Assembly: GCF_039521325.1 (NCBI RefSeq)
Contig: NZ_BAAACD010000004.1
Reading direction: 5' to 3' (one strand)
From: Clostridium_X cadaveris
GTDB taxonomy: Bacteria > Bacillota > Clostridia > Clostridiales > Clostridiaceae
Length of the DNA: 64,000 bases
Part shown: piece after piece, positions 17,028 through 27,149 of the stretch
How the letters are laid out: each line of letters begins with the position of its first letter
Position numbering within the stretch: position 1 is the stretch's first letter
Made by a program: the position numbers and the translations under genes
The notes under the pieces: model-generated
Database searches by the model: none
What the model saw: the letters and a program-made list of their open reading frames with translations, nothing else
Told to the model about the DNA's origin: nothing

Positions 17028-20000
17028 AGAATCAGGAACAAAATGGACGAATGAACAGCAGCGTGCTATAGATACTCATGACAAAAATCTTCTTGTGGCA
17101 GCAGCTGCTGGTTCTGGAAAAACAGCTGTGCTAGTTGAACGAATAATAAAGATGATAGTTAGGGATGAAAACCCTGTAGATATAGATAAGCTTTTAGTTG
17201 TTACATTTACTAATGCAGCAGCTTCTGAAATGAGAGAAAGAATAGGAAATGCTATAACAGATAAACTAGACAAAAATCCAAATAATAAGAGATTACAAAA
17301 GCAGCTTACTCTTTTAAATAAAGCTAATATAACAACTATGCACTCCTTCTGCCTTGATGTCATAAGAAATAACTTTCATCATATAGATTTAGATCCTAAT
17401 TTTAGAATAGGGGATCAAACAGAAATAATCCTTCTTAAACAAGATATAGTAGGAGAATTATTTGAGGATAAATATGAAGGAATGACTCTAACAGATGGAT
17501 TCTATAAACTTGTAGAAACTTTTGGTGGAAATAAGGATGATAGTAAGCTTCAGGATATGATTGAAGGATTATATAATTTTTCTATGAGTGGACCTTATCC
17601 AAAGATATGGCTAAATAAAAAAGCAGAAGAATTTAATTTATCTAGTGAAGAAGAATTGTATAAGTCTAAATGGATGGAAATCATTATGGATGGAGTGGAA
17701 GAAGAGCTAGAATCTATGATAAATAGTCTTCATGGACTTATAGATATTTTAAAAGAGGAGGATGCATCACCGAAGATTATAGATAATTTGAGCGAAACCA
17801 TAAGCAGTATTTATATAGCTATAGATGGATATAAAGCTGGTTATGATGAGTTTCAAAGATCTCTCCAAAGTATAACATTTGGAACATTAAGAATGGGAAA
17901 AGATCTAGATGATAGTATAAAAAATGAAGTTAAAAACGTTAGAGACAGTGTGAAATATAAGGTGAAAGAAATGCAGAAGACCTTCTCTTTTTCATTAAGG
18001 GATAGCTACGAAGCAATAAAAGATATGTATCCTATAATGGAGGCTCTTACTGATTTAGTTATAGAATTTATGGAGAGATATAAAAATAAAAAAATAGAAA
18101 AAGGAATATTAGATTTTAATGATTTAGAGCATTATTGTCTTAAAATATTAAATGAAACTTATGATAAAGGAATAATAACTCCTTCTTCGGTTGCTATGGA
18201 GTTTAAAGATAAATTCTATGAAGTTTTGGTGGATGAGTATCAAGATAGCAACAGTGTTCAGGAAACTATAATAGATTTGGTTTCAAGAAAAAACTCGGAT
18301 AATCCAAATGTATTTATGGTTGGAGACGTAAAGCAGAGCATATATAGATTTAGACAGGCAAAACCAGAACTTTTCCTTGAAAAATATAATACTTATGAAG
18401 AAATAAGCGATGATCATAGTAATAATTCTGGAAAAATACTTCTGTACAAGAACTTCAGAAGTAGAAAAGAAGTGCTTAGAGGGGTAAACTATATCTTTAA
18501 AAAGATAATGTCAGCAAGCGTTGGTGAAATGGAATATACAGATAAGGAAAGATTGAATCCAGGTGCCGTATTTGATCCTGTAGATGAGACGAACTTCTTT
18601 GTTGGTGGAGATATAGATGTAAATATAATAGATTTAGCAGGAAAATCTGAAGAGGAAGAAACAGAAGTAGCTATTAATGATGAAATCCTTGATGAAGAAG
18701 AATTAGATAAAATCCAAGTTGAAGCAAGACTTGTTGCAAAGAAAATAAAGGATTTATTTAAGGTTCAAGATGGAAAACATTTCGTTGTATATGATAAAGA
18801 AGTAAAAGAATATAGACAGGTTAAATATAAGGACATAGTAATACTTCTAAGAGCTACAGCAGGTTGGGCAGATGTATTTTCTGAAGAACTTGCAAAAGAA
18901 GAAATACCAGCTTATGCTGACTCAAGTTCAGGATATTTTCAAACTATAGAAATAAGAACTATGATGTCTTTACTTCAAATAATAGATAATCCACTTCAGG
19001 ATATTCCTATGGTTGCAGTTCTTAGATCGCCCATATTTGCATTTACTCCAGAAGACCTTATAGACCTTAGAGTAATAAATAAAAATAAATATTTTTACGA
19101 TGCACTAAAAGATATAGCTTATGGAGAATTTAACGAGGATGTTCTTCCAAAGGAATATGTACTTGAAGATTCACTTATAAAAAAAGCTAAGTATGTAATG
19201 GAATCTTTAGATAAGTGGAGAGAAAAGTCAATACATATGCCTATAGATGAATTTATTTGGTATTTGTATATGAGCACATATTATTATGGTTATGTAAGGG
19301 CTATGCCTAATGGAGTTCAAAGGCAGGCAAACTTAAGAATACTGTTTCAAAGAGCAAAGCAGTATGAAAGCACTAGCTTTAAAGGGTTATTCAATTTTAT
19401 AAACTTTATAAATAAGCTTCGTAGCAGCAGTGGAGACATGGGGAGTGCAAAAACTTTAGGTGAAAATGAGGATGTAGTAAGAATCATGAGTATTCATAAA
19501 AGTAAAGGACTTGAATTTCCTGTTGTCATACTTTCAGCCTGTGGAAAGCAATTTAACCAAAGGGATATATATGAAACAATATTATTCCACGAGGATTTAG
19601 GATTTGGACCTGATTTTATTGATTATGAAAAGAGATATAAATACCCTACTCTTGCTAAAGAGGCTATAAAGAAAAAGCTAAGACTTGAAAACTTATCGGA
19701 GGAAATGAGAGTTTTATATGTTGCGCTAACAAGGGCAAAAGAAAAATTAATACTTACAGGAACTACTTCAAATTTAGAAAAATCTATAGATAAATGGGGT
19801 AAGGCTGTGAGTGTAGCTAGTAAAACTGTACCGTCAAACGAAGTATTTAAGGGAAAAAGCTATTTAGATTGGATATCTATGGCCCTAATGCTTCATAATG
19901 ATGGCTCTCCTCTTGTAGATTGTTTTAATGGGTATATAGATAGACCTTTTGATGATGAAGAATCATCTTGGAAAATAAATATTTATTCAAAGTCGGATAT

Positions 20001-20814
20001 TATAGGAGACAATATAGAATCCGATGAAGATACTGAAGAAGATATGAATATATTCGAAGAAATAGGTACAAATGATTATTATAAGAATGAAGTTGAGAAA
20101 AGACTTAACTGGGAATATAAATTTAAAAGAGCTGGATCAATTCCAACAAATATGTCAGTATCAGAACTTAAAAAATCTGCTTTATTAGAAGAAGAGCAGA
20201 GTGATTCAAATAATTTAATTAAGGAGTCGCCTTTAAGAAAGCCAAAGTTCCTTCAGGAAATAAAGGGGTTATCTCCTGCGGAGAGAGGAACTGCACTTCA
20301 TAGTGCTATGCAGCACTTATCTCTTGATAATGTTAGTACATTAAATGAAATAAAGTCGCAGATAGCGTATTTTGTGGCAAAAGAGATTTTGACTGATGAG
20401 GAAGCAGAGGCAGTAAATCCGTATAAAATTTTAAAGTTCTTTAGAAATCCTTTAGGTGAAAGAATTCTTAGCTGCTATAAGGAGTCGGGAAATAAAGTTC
20501 ACAGGGAAAAACCTTTTTATATAGAAGTACCAAGCACCTCTATAATTGATGAGTTACCTGTAGAAATTTATGAAAATGAATTGATAAGAATACAAGGTGT
20601 AATAGATTGTTTTTTAGATGAAGATGATGGAATAATCCTTATAGACTACAAGACTGATTATGTAGATAGAGAGAATAGAGAAAAAGTGATAAATAGATAT
20701 GCGACTCAGATTTACTACTATACCATGGCTCTTGAAAAGATTACAGGAAAGAAAGTAAAAGAAAAATATCTATATTTATTTTATATAGATGAAGCTATAA
20801 AAATTAATAATTAA
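17014..20814 (+). CDS. addA: AddAB helicase-nuclease subunit AddA
   Basis: 1266 residues. A UvrD-type helicase core has Walker A AAAGSGKT at residues 30-37, TFTNAAASEMRERI (motif Ia), DEYQDSN (Walker B) and VALTRAKEKLIL (motif VI). The C-terminal RecB-family nuclease has IDYKTDYVD. It unwinds and degrades DNA ends as a heterodimer with AddB. GGGGAGGAGG precedes the ATG inside the end of addB. A terminator follows immediately, so addBA is a two-gene operon. Confidence 0.97.
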   Translation: MVSNKESGTKWTNEQQRAIDTHDKNLLVAAAAGSGKTAVLVERIIKMIVRDENPVDIDKLLVVTFTNAAASEMRERIGNAITDKLDKNPNNKRLQKQLTLLNKANITTMHSFCLDVIRNNFHHIDLDPNFRIGDQTEIILLKQDIVGELFEDKYEGMTLTDGFYKLVETFGGNKDDSKLQDMIEGLYNFSMSGPYPKIWLNKKAEEFNLSSEEELYKSKWMEIIMDGVEEELESMINSLHGLIDILKEEDASPKIIDNLSETISSIYIAIDGYKAGYDEFQRSLQSITFGTLRMGKDLDDSIKNEVKNVRDSVKYKVKEMQKTFSFSLRDSYEAIKDMYPIMEALTDLVIEFMERYKNKKIEKGILDFNDLEHYCLKILNETYDKGIITPSSVAMEFKDKFYEVLVDEYQDSNSVQETIIDLVSRKNSDNPNVFMVGDVKQSIYRFRQAKPELFLEKYNTYEEISDDHSNNSGKILLYKNFRSRKEVLRGVNYIFKKIMSASVGEMEYTDKERLNPGAVFDPVDETNFFVGGDIDVNIIDLAGKSEEEETEVAINDEILDEEELDKIQVEARLVAKKIKDLFKVQDGKHFVVYDKEVKEYRQVKYKDIVILLRATAGWADVFSEELAKEEIPAYADSSSGYFQTIEIRTMMSLLQIIDNPLQDIPMVAVLRSPIFAFTPEDLIDLRVINKNKYFYDALKDIAYGEFNEDVLPKEYVLEDSLIKKAKYVMESLDKWREKSIHMPIDEFIWYLYMSTYYYGYVRAMPNGVQRQANLRILFQRAKQYESTSFKGLFNFINFINKLRSSSGDMGSAKTLGENEDVVRIMSIHKSKGLEFPVVILSACGKQFNQRDIYETILFHEDLGFGPDFIDYEKRYKYPTLAKEAIKKKLRLENLSEEMRVLYVALTRAKEKLILTGTTSNLEKSIDKWGKAVSVASKTVPSNEVFKGKSYLDWISMALMLHNDGSPLVDCFNGYIDRPFDDEESSWKINIYSKSDIIGDNIESDEDTEEDMNIFEEIGTNDYYKNEVEKRLNWEYKFKRAGSIPTNMSVSELKKSALLEEEQSDSNNLIKESPLRKPKFLQEIKGLSPAERGTALHSAMQHLSLDNVSTLNEIKSQIAYFVAKEILTDEEAEAVNPYKILKFFRNPLGERILSCYKESGNKVHREKPFYIEVPSTSIIDELPVEIYENELIRIQGVIDCFLDEDDGIILIDYKTDYVDRENREKVINRYATQIYYYTMALEKITGKKVKEKYLYLFYIDEAIKINN

Positions 20815-20826
20815 ACTTAAATAAAC

Positions 20827-20862
20827 CTCCAGTATTTAATGATTAGGATACTGGAGATTTAT
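20827..20862. terminator. Terminator between addA and the convergent cca gene
   Basis: CTCCAGTAT (20827-20835) pairs with ATACTGGAG (20848-20856), followed by ATTTATTT. It overlaps the last codons of the minus-strand gene. Confidence 0.75.
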
Positions 20863-22081
20863 TTATATATTGATTAGAAAGCTTTAAAAGATGATTTTTG
20901 GTATTGATTTCTGGATTTCTAAGTACATTTTCTAAAAGAAAATTTAATATACTACCTATAATTCTTCCGTCTTTAATACCTAATTCTTTTAGATCATTTC
21001 CATTTATCTTTAAATCCTTTATTGAAAGTGGTTCTTTATTTGAAATTATATCTTCGACTTGAAGCTGAGCCTTTTCTATTAATTTTATATGGTCAAAATC
21101 ATTTATATAAATGATTTTTAGTAAAGATAGAAAGTCAAATATGTTGTTTTTTGAAATGTTATATATTAAATTTTTTATACTAACCCTGTCTTGCAAATTA
21201 AAATTTTTGAGAATGGCATCGTAAAATTTCATAGTTAAATTTATAGTATTATTATCAAATCTTAAATGTTTAAGTAGTCCTTTACAAAGTTTAAAATTTT
21301 TAAGAGGTACCATAAGATAACAAAGCCTTATATAAAGCTTATTGGGAAGCAAATCTATATTATTTAAGCTTTTATTAGTTAACAATATTTCATATAGTTC
21401 TGGAAGTATGACTTTTAAAGTTTTAGTGTTAATCATATGATTTATTGCAATAAATGCTTTATCACTTAAAAGCATTTTGATAAGTTCATCTCTAATTCTT
21501 TCAGCACTTATATTTTTTAATAAATCTTTGTTTTCAGAGATTGCACTTAAAGTGTTATTATCTATTTGAAAATCGAGTTGAGAACTGAAACGTATTGCTC
21601 GAAGCATTCTCAAAGCATCTTCTTTGAAGCGAAGAGAGCTATCCCCTACACACCTTATAATTTTAAGGTTTAAGTCTTTAACGCCATTAAAAGGGTCAAC
21701 TAATCCATATTTAGTATTGTAAGCCATAGAATTGATAGTAAAATCACGTCTCGATAAGTCTTCTTTAACATCTTTAACAAAGAAAACTTTTGAGGGATGT
21801 CTATTGTCTAGATAATCACTTTCAGTCCTAAATGTAGTTACTTCGAAAGGTTCTTTATCTATTAAAACTGTAACTGTACCATGGGAAATTCCAGTAGGAA
21901 TTATTTTATCAAATAATCTCATAATATCGTCTGGAAAAGCATTTGTAGTTACATCATAATCATTGGGAATCTTATTTAGTATGCTGTCACGGACGCAGCC
22001 ACCAACTATATATGCATCAAACCCATTTGATATAAGGGTATCTAATATAAATTTAACCTTTTGTGGAATAAAAATATTCAT
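20843..22081 (-). CDS. cca: CCA tRNA nucleotidyltransferase / poly(A) polymerase family
   Basis: 412 residues. The nucleotidyltransferase head has IVGGCVRDSIL (residues 25-35) and the metal motif DYD with Asp41 and Asp43. The neck domain contains RRDFTINSMAYN and RFKEDALRMLRAIRF, the conserved class II motifs. It adds or repairs the 3' CCA of tRNAs; poly(A) polymerase activity cannot be excluded by sequence. All complete tRNA genes in this window already encode CCA, so a repair role is likely. The ribosome binding site is AAAGGCGTGAT. Confidence 0.92.
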   Translation of the reverse strand: MNIFIPQKVKFILDTLISNGFDAYIVGGCVRDSILNKIPNDYDVTTNAFPDDIMRLFDKIIPTGISHGTVTVLIDKEPFEVTTFRTESDYLDNRHPSKVFFVKDVKEDLSRRDFTINSMAYNTKYGLVDPFNGVKDLNLKIIRCVGDSSLRFKEDALRMLRAIRFSSQLDFQIDNNTLSAISENKDLLKNISAERIRDELIKMLLSDKAFIAINHMINTKTLKVILPELYEILLTNKSLNNIDLLPNKLYIRLCYLMVPLKNFKLCKGLLKHLRFDNNTINLTMKFYDAILKNFNLQDRVSIKNLIYNISKNNIFDFLSLLKIIYINDFDHIKLIEKAQLQVEDIISNKEPLSIKDLKINGNDLKELGIKDGRIIGSILNFLLENVLRNPEINTKNHLLKLSNQYINKSPVS

Positions 22082-22277
22082 ATAATCACGCCTTTAAATA
22101 ATACTTAATTATATTCTATCCAAAAATATAATATTTTTAAATACATTGTTATATATATGAAATTGATAAAAATTTAATCAAAAATAAGATAAATTTTATG
22201 ATATAATTAATTGATAATTATAAATTTTCAATCAATGATAAATTTACATGAGAATTCTTTATGGGGGTGAGAATCAA

Positions 22278-23630
22278 GTGTTAAGTAAATATATTGAAAA
22301 TGCTATCAGTCTACATGAAAAAGCAGATGCAATAGTTATTAGTGACAAAAATGGATATGTAGAATATTCTAAATGGCATGGAAACACATATTTTGAATGC
22401 AAAGAAGTAGTTGGTAAGCATATTTTAGAAATTTATCCTGAGCTTACTCCAGATACAAGTACTATATTGAGAGTTTTAAAAACTGGAAAGCCTCGTATTG
22501 ATGATGAGCAGAATATAGTAAATTTTAAAGGAGAAAGGATACATATAATAAGTACAACTTTGCCAATAAAAGTGAATGAAGAAATTATAGGTACTATATG
22601 TGCCTCAGTGTTTTGTGGGAGTGATAGGGAGATACGCAGAGAAAAAATAAGCAATCAAAATAAACTATATAAATTAGATGATATTATCACACAGAACCCT
22701 GAAATGAAGGAAATAAAAAAAAGGATATTAAAAGTGGCTAATAATAGTTCAACAGTCTTAATATATGGAGAAACTGGAACAGGAAAAGAACTTGTGGCTG
22801 AGTCTATTCACACGAGTAGCAAAAGAAAAGATAATGTTTTTATTTCTCAAAATTGTGCTGCTATACCTAACAGCCTTTTAGAAAGCATATTTTTCGGAAC
22901 TGAGAAGGGAACTTATACTGGAGCGGAAAACAAAAAAGGTTTATTTGAATTGGCTGATAAAGGAACATTGTTTTTGGATGAAATAAATTCTATGGATCTT
23001 ATAATGCAAGCAAAATTATTGAAAGTTCTAGAGGAAAAGAAAGTTCGTAGACTTGGTGGAACAAGAGATATATATGTAGATGTAAAAATAATATGCGCAA
23101 TGAATGAGGAACCATTAAAAGTTTTAAGAAATGGAAAAATTAGAGAAGATTTGTTTTATCGTATAAGTGTAGTAAAATTTATGATACCTCCTTTAAGAGA
23201 ACGGCGAGAAGATATAATGCTTTTAACAAATTATTTTATAGAACACTACAATAAGGAAATGCAAATGGATATAAGGGGAGTAAGTCAACTCACACAAAAT
23301 ATATTTGAAACAAATAATTGGTATGGTAATATAAGAGAATTAAAAAATACTATAGAAAATGCTTTTAATACTGTTGACTCTGATGTTATAACTATAAAAC
23401 ATGTTTCAGAGTTCTTAAATTACTATAAAAAAAATAATGATGTTGAGGATTGTAATATAGAATGGGATAATACTTCTTCTTTAAGCAACTTAGTATCTGA
23501 TTATGAGAAAAAGATAATAACTTTAGTTCTAAATGATTCTAAAAATATGGCTGATGCAGCCAAAAAGCTTAAAGTATCAAGACAAAACTTAAGATATAAG
23601 ATTGACAAATATAATATAAATTATAAATAA
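22278..23630 (+). CDS. Sigma-54-dependent transcriptional activator (PAS-AAA+-Fis)
   Basis: About 450 residues from GTG 22278, placed 6 bases after GGGGGTGAG; the upstream ATG at 22248 lacks a site. Residues about 1-120 form a PAS-like sensor (ADAIVISDKNGYVEYS). The AAA+ domain has Walker A GETGTGK at 164-170, the sigma-54 contact loop GTYTGA at 211-216 (usually GAFTGA) and LFLDEI (Walker B). The C-terminus is a Fis-type helix-turn-helix (AAKKLKVSRQNLRYKI). It should drive the -24/-12 promoter found just downstream, in front of the amidohydrolase and symporter genes. Confidence 0.92.
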   Translation: MLSKYIENAISLHEKADAIVISDKNGYVEYSKWHGNTYFECKEVVGKHILEIYPELTPDTSTILRVLKTGKPRIDDEQNIVNFKGERIHIISTTLPIKVNEEIIGTICASVFCGSDREIRREKISNQNKLYKLDDIITQNPEMKEIKKRILKVANNSSTVLIYGETGTGKELVAESIHTSSKRKDNVFISQNCAAIPNSLLESIFFGTEKGTYTGAENKKGLFELADKGTLFLDEINSMDLIMQAKLLKVLEEKKVRRLGGTRDIYVDVKIICAMNEEPLKVLRNGKIREDLFYRISVVKFMIPPLRERREDIMLLTNYFIEHYNKEMQMDIRGVSQLTQNIFETNNWYGNIRELKNTIENAFNTVDSDVITIKHVSEFLNYYKKNNDVEDCNIEWDNTSSLSNLVSDYEKKIITLVLNDSKNMADAAKKLKVSRQNLRYKIDKYNINYK

Positions 23631-23642
23631 AAAATTTTATTG

Positions 23643-23699
23643 ATAAAAAGGAAAAAAATTATTACAAAGTAAAATAATTTTGCCTTTTTATTTTTTTTA
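23643..23699 (+). terminator. Terminator of the sigma-54 activator gene
   Basis: AAAAAGG..AAAATTATT pairs with AATAATTTT.GCCTTTTT, followed by a run of eight T. Confidence 0.75.
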
Positions 23700-23813
23700 T
23701 AAAATATAAATTTTAAAATTGTTACAAAATCCTTGGGAATTATTTTATCAATAATCCAGATACAACAGGAGATTTCTTGATTAATTTTAATATTCGAATA
23801 AATCTGTCTATTT

Positions 23814-23829
23814 TGGAACTAAGCTTGCT
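23814..23829 (+). promoter_or_regulatory. Sigma-54 (-24/-12) promoter
   Basis: TGGAACTAAGCTTGCT carries GG at 23815-23816 and GC at 23827-23828, exactly 10 bases apart, with the TTGC (-12) box and TGG (-24) box conserved. It is about 40 bases before the amidohydrolase start and 185 bases after the activator gene. Two inverted copies of TTTTATTGATAA-like sequence (23635-23648 and 23743-23754) lie upstream where activator sites are usually found. Confidence 0.82.
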
Positions 23830-23867
23830 TGTATAAATTAAAAACATTTTATGTTAGGAGGAAATAA

Positions 23868-25496
23868 ATGGTGGCTAATTTAGTTCTAAAGAACGGAAAG
23901 ATTTACACTATGGATGGTAATGTGAATGAGGCTGTTTCAATTAAGGATGACACAATTATAAAAGTTGGAACTAACAAAGAAGTAGAGGAATTTATTACTG
24001 ATGAAACAGAAGTAATAGATTTGATGGGTAAAGCAGTAATTCCAGGATTTATAGATACTCATACTCATCTTGTGGGATATGGATGTTCCATAAATGCAGT
24101 TAACCTTGAAAATACTACGTCAAAAGAAGAAGTAGTAGAAAGGTGCAGAGATTTTATAAATAAAAATGATATACCAGAAGGTAAATGGGTATATGGAAGG
24201 GGATGGAATCAAAATCTATTTACGGACGAAAATACATTTCCAACAAAATATGATTTAGATAAAGTATCAATTAAGCATCCTATATTAATAATAAGAACTT
24301 GTGGTCATATAGGAATTGCAAATACTATTGCACTAGAAAAAGTTGGTATATCAAAAAATACATTTATAGAAGGGGGACAGTTTGATAAGGGAGATGATGG
24401 CGAGCCTAATGGAGTAATAAGGGAAGCTTCTCTAGAATGGTTTAAAAAGAATAAAGGTTCTAAGCAAAGCAACAATGAAATAAAAAAAGCCATAATAGAT
24501 GGTGGAAATGAGCTTATTAAATACGGAATAACATCTGTTCATACTGAGGATTCTTATGATTTAGGATATGGTGGGGATTTTGAAGATATATATAACTCAT
24601 ATCAAGAGCTTATATCAGAAAAAAGACTTCCTGTAAGAATATATCAAAAGATATCGCTTCCTAAATCAATGGAAATTGATGAATTTTTAAAAGGAAATTT
24701 TAGAACAGGTATGGGAAATGAATTTTATAGAATAGGACCAATGAAACAATGGACAGATGGAACTATAGGAGCAAGAACAGCAGGAATGCTAAATGACTAT
24801 AGTGATGATATTGGAAATAAGGGGTTATATTATTATACTCCTGAAGAGCTTTATGAAAATATAAAAAAGGCACATAATAATGGAATGCAAGTATGTTTAC
24901 ATGCAATTGGTGATGGAGCATTAGAAATGGTTTTAAATGCGTATGAAAAAGTATTTAAAGAATTTCCAAAGAAAGATCATAGACATAGAATCGTGCATTG
25001 TTTTGTGGGAAGTAATGAGCAATATAAGAGAATTGCTGATCTAAATTTAATAATAAATACACAGCCGATTTCTACTTCAACGGATATTCCTATGATGCGA
25101 AGTAGAGTAGGTGAAGAAAGGGAGAAAACCTGTCATGCATGGAATACACTAACTAAGATGGGGGTATGTATAACAGGAAGCTCTGATATTCCAGTAGAAA
25201 CACCAAATATATTTAAGGGCATATATGCTGTTGTTACAAGAAAAAATGTAGATGGAAATCCAAAAGAACCATGGTTGGAAAATGAAAGGGTTTCGGTTGA
25301 AGATGCAATTAAAATGTTTACTATAAATGCGGCTTACTCAGCATTTGAAGATAATATAAAGGGATCTTTAAAGGAAGGTAAATTAGCAGATATGATAGTT
25401 CTTGATAGAGATCCATTTGAAATAGACATAGAAGAATTAAAAGATGTTGTTGTTGAAAAAACTATATTAGGGGGAGAAATTAAGTATAGTTTATAA
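23868..25496 (+). CDS. Amidohydrolase, YtcJ/NfdA-like (amidohydrolase_3)
   Basis: 542 residues. The metal site starts with DTHTHL (His65, His67), followed by the TIM-barrel region with CLHAIGDGA, HRIVHCFV and TGSSDIPVETP (metal and catalytic His/Asp). The N- and C-terminal beta-sandwich parts (KNGKIYTMDG, KEGKLADMIVLDRDP) are typical. Family members hydrolyse N-substituted formamides or other amides; the substrate is unknown. AGGAGG precedes ATG 23868. It is followed by a Na+/amino-acid symporter under the same sigma-54 promoter, suggesting use of an imported amide or amino acid. Confidence 0.85.
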   Translation: MVANLVLKNGKIYTMDGNVNEAVSIKDDTIIKVGTNKEVEEFITDETEVIDLMGKAVIPGFIDTHTHLVGYGCSINAVNLENTTSKEEVVERCRDFINKNDIPEGKWVYGRGWNQNLFTDENTFPTKYDLDKVSIKHPILIIRTCGHIGIANTIALEKVGISKNTFIEGGQFDKGDDGEPNGVIREASLEWFKKNKGSKQSNNEIKKAIIDGGNELIKYGITSVHTEDSYDLGYGGDFEDIYNSYQELISEKRLPVRIYQKISLPKSMEIDEFLKGNFRTGMGNEFYRIGPMKQWTDGTIGARTAGMLNDYSDDIGNKGLYYYTPEELYENIKKAHNNGMQVCLHAIGDGALEMVLNAYEKVFKEFPKKDHRHRIVHCFVGSNEQYKRIADLNLIINTQPISTSTDIPMMRSRVGEEREKTCHAWNTLTKMGVCITGSSDIPVETPNIFKGIYAVVTRKNVDGNPKEPWLENERVSVEDAIKMFTINAAYSAFEDNIKGSLKEGKLADMIVLDRDPFEIDIEELKDVVVEKTILGGEIKYSL

Positions 25497-25543
25497 AAGT
25501 ATTATTAATAAATAGGGGATATAAGTTAAGGGGGATTTATTAT

Positions 25544-26995
25544 ATGTATGAAGCTTTTGCCAAATTAACATCATTTTTGTGGGGGGTACCACTGTTATCT
25601 ATTATTCTTATTACAGGTTTATATATAACAATAAAAACAAGAGGTTTTCAATTTAGATATTTAGGACACATAATGAAAAGGGTATTCAAGAAAGAAAAGG
25701 ATTCAGAAAGTAATTTAACGCCATTTCAGGCAGTTACAGTAGCAATAGGGGGAACTGTAGGAGTATCTAATATGAGTGGTGTAGCTACAGCAATAGTTAC
25801 AGGAGGGCCAGGCGCATTGTTCTGGCTTTGGATTGCTGCATTTTTAGGTATGATGATAAAGATGGCAGAGGTAACTTTAGCTGTATATTATAGGGAAACA
25901 AAAACTGATGGTACTTTTAAAGGCGGACCTACTTACTATATACAGAAAGCATTAGGTGAAGAAAAAGGAATGAAATCATGGAAACCTCTAGCCATAATGT
26001 TTGGATTTGGGATAATGATGATTTACTTTATAACAATACAAAATTTTACTATATCAGAAGCCATAGGTTCTACATTTAATTTAAATTATATGATTCCATC
26101 TGCAGTTATTATGATTTGTGCTTATGCAGTAATAATGGGAGGGCTTAAGAAAATAGGAAAAATAGCATCTTATATAGTACCTGTTATGTGCGTTTTTTAT
26201 GTAGGATGTGTTCTTTATATATTAGGTTCTAATATTTCAGAAATACCACACGTCTTAGGGTTAGTATTTAAAGGAGCGTTTACTACTCAAGCAGCTGCAG
26301 GAGGATTTTTAGGGGCAACTGTAGCACAAGCAATGAGATATGGATTTTCTAGGTCTGTATTCAGTAATGAAGCTGGATGGGGAACATCACCAATGATTCA
26401 TGCTACTGCAGAAACTGACCATCCAATTAAACAGGGGATTCTTGGTGCATTTGAAGTTTTCATGGATACAATAGTTATATGTTCTATGACTGCTTTTGTA
26501 ATAATAATTACAGGCTATTACACATCTGGACTTACAGGAGCAACACTTACACTTTCTGCATTCGAATCAGTAATGGGACGAAATGCAAGAGTATTATTAG
26601 CTCTATCTATATTCTTATTTGGACTTACAACTATAACAGGATGGTATACCTATTTTGAAGTGATTATGGATCATGCTATTTCTGACAGTAATAAATTTAA
26701 ATCTATAATTATGAAGCTTTTAAAATTATTATATCCAATTCCAGGATTTCTAGTTGTTGTTGTAACTGTAATTTATGGAGGTACTCCAGCTGAAATATGG
26801 ACATTTGGAGATTTTACCTCAGTAATTCCTACATTTATAAATGTTTTTGCACTTCTATTAATGAGTAAGAAGTTCTTTGAATTACTAAAGGATTATAAGG
26901 CTAGGTATTTAGGTATTGGAAAAGTAGATGCTAATTTTAAGTTGTTTTATGAGGATGTAGTAAAGGAAAATGGGGAAAAAGTAGCATCAGAATAA
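25544..26995 (+). CDS. Alanine/glycine:cation symporter (AGCS family)
   Basis: 483 residues with about 10-11 membrane segments. AGCS signatures are visible: TVAIGGTVGVSNMSGVATAI near residue 70, ALFWLWIAAFLGMMIKMAEV, and SRSVFSNEAGWGTSPMIHA near 272. It imports alanine, glycine or a related amino acid with Na+ or H+ across the plasma membrane. It lies 47 bases after the amidohydrolase and shares its sigma-54 promoter, then ends in a terminator. A second, diverged family member is at 33658-35016. Confidence 0.92.
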   Translation: MYEAFAKLTSFLWGVPLLSIILITGLYITIKTRGFQFRYLGHIMKRVFKKEKDSESNLTPFQAVTVAIGGTVGVSNMSGVATAIVTGGPGALFWLWIAAFLGMMIKMAEVTLAVYYRETKTDGTFKGGPTYYIQKALGEEKGMKSWKPLAIMFGFGIMMIYFITIQNFTISEAIGSTFNLNYMIPSAVIMICAYAVIMGGLKKIGKIASYIVPVMCVFYVGCVLYILGSNISEIPHVLGLVFKGAFTTQAAAGGFLGATVAQAMRYGFSRSVFSNEAGWGTSPMIHATAETDHPIKQGILGAFEVFMDTIVICSMTAFVIIITGYYTSGLTGATLTLSAFESVMGRNARVLLALSIFLFGLTTITGWYTYFEVIMDHAISDSNKFKSIIMKLLKLLYPIPGFLVVVVTVIYGGTPAEIWTFGDFTSVIPTFINVFALLLMSKKFFELLKDYKARYLGIGKVDANFKLFYEDVVKENGEKVASE

Positions 26996-27002
26996 TTTAT
27001 AG

Positions 27003-27040
27003 ATATAAAGGGGTGGCTTTTAAAAGTCAGCCCTTTATCT
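27003..27040 (+). terminator. Terminator of the amidohydrolase-symporter operon
   Basis: ATAAAGGGGTGGCTTTT pairs with AAAAGTCAGCCCTTTAT just after the symporter stop. Confidence 0.7.
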
Positions 27041-27149
27041 ATAATATTTTGATATATTGTTTTAAATAACTGATAGCTTTTTTTATAAATGAAGAGATTA
27101 TGGTGTATAATATAAGTTGTAAATGAATTTGAAAGGTGATTTGTACACT

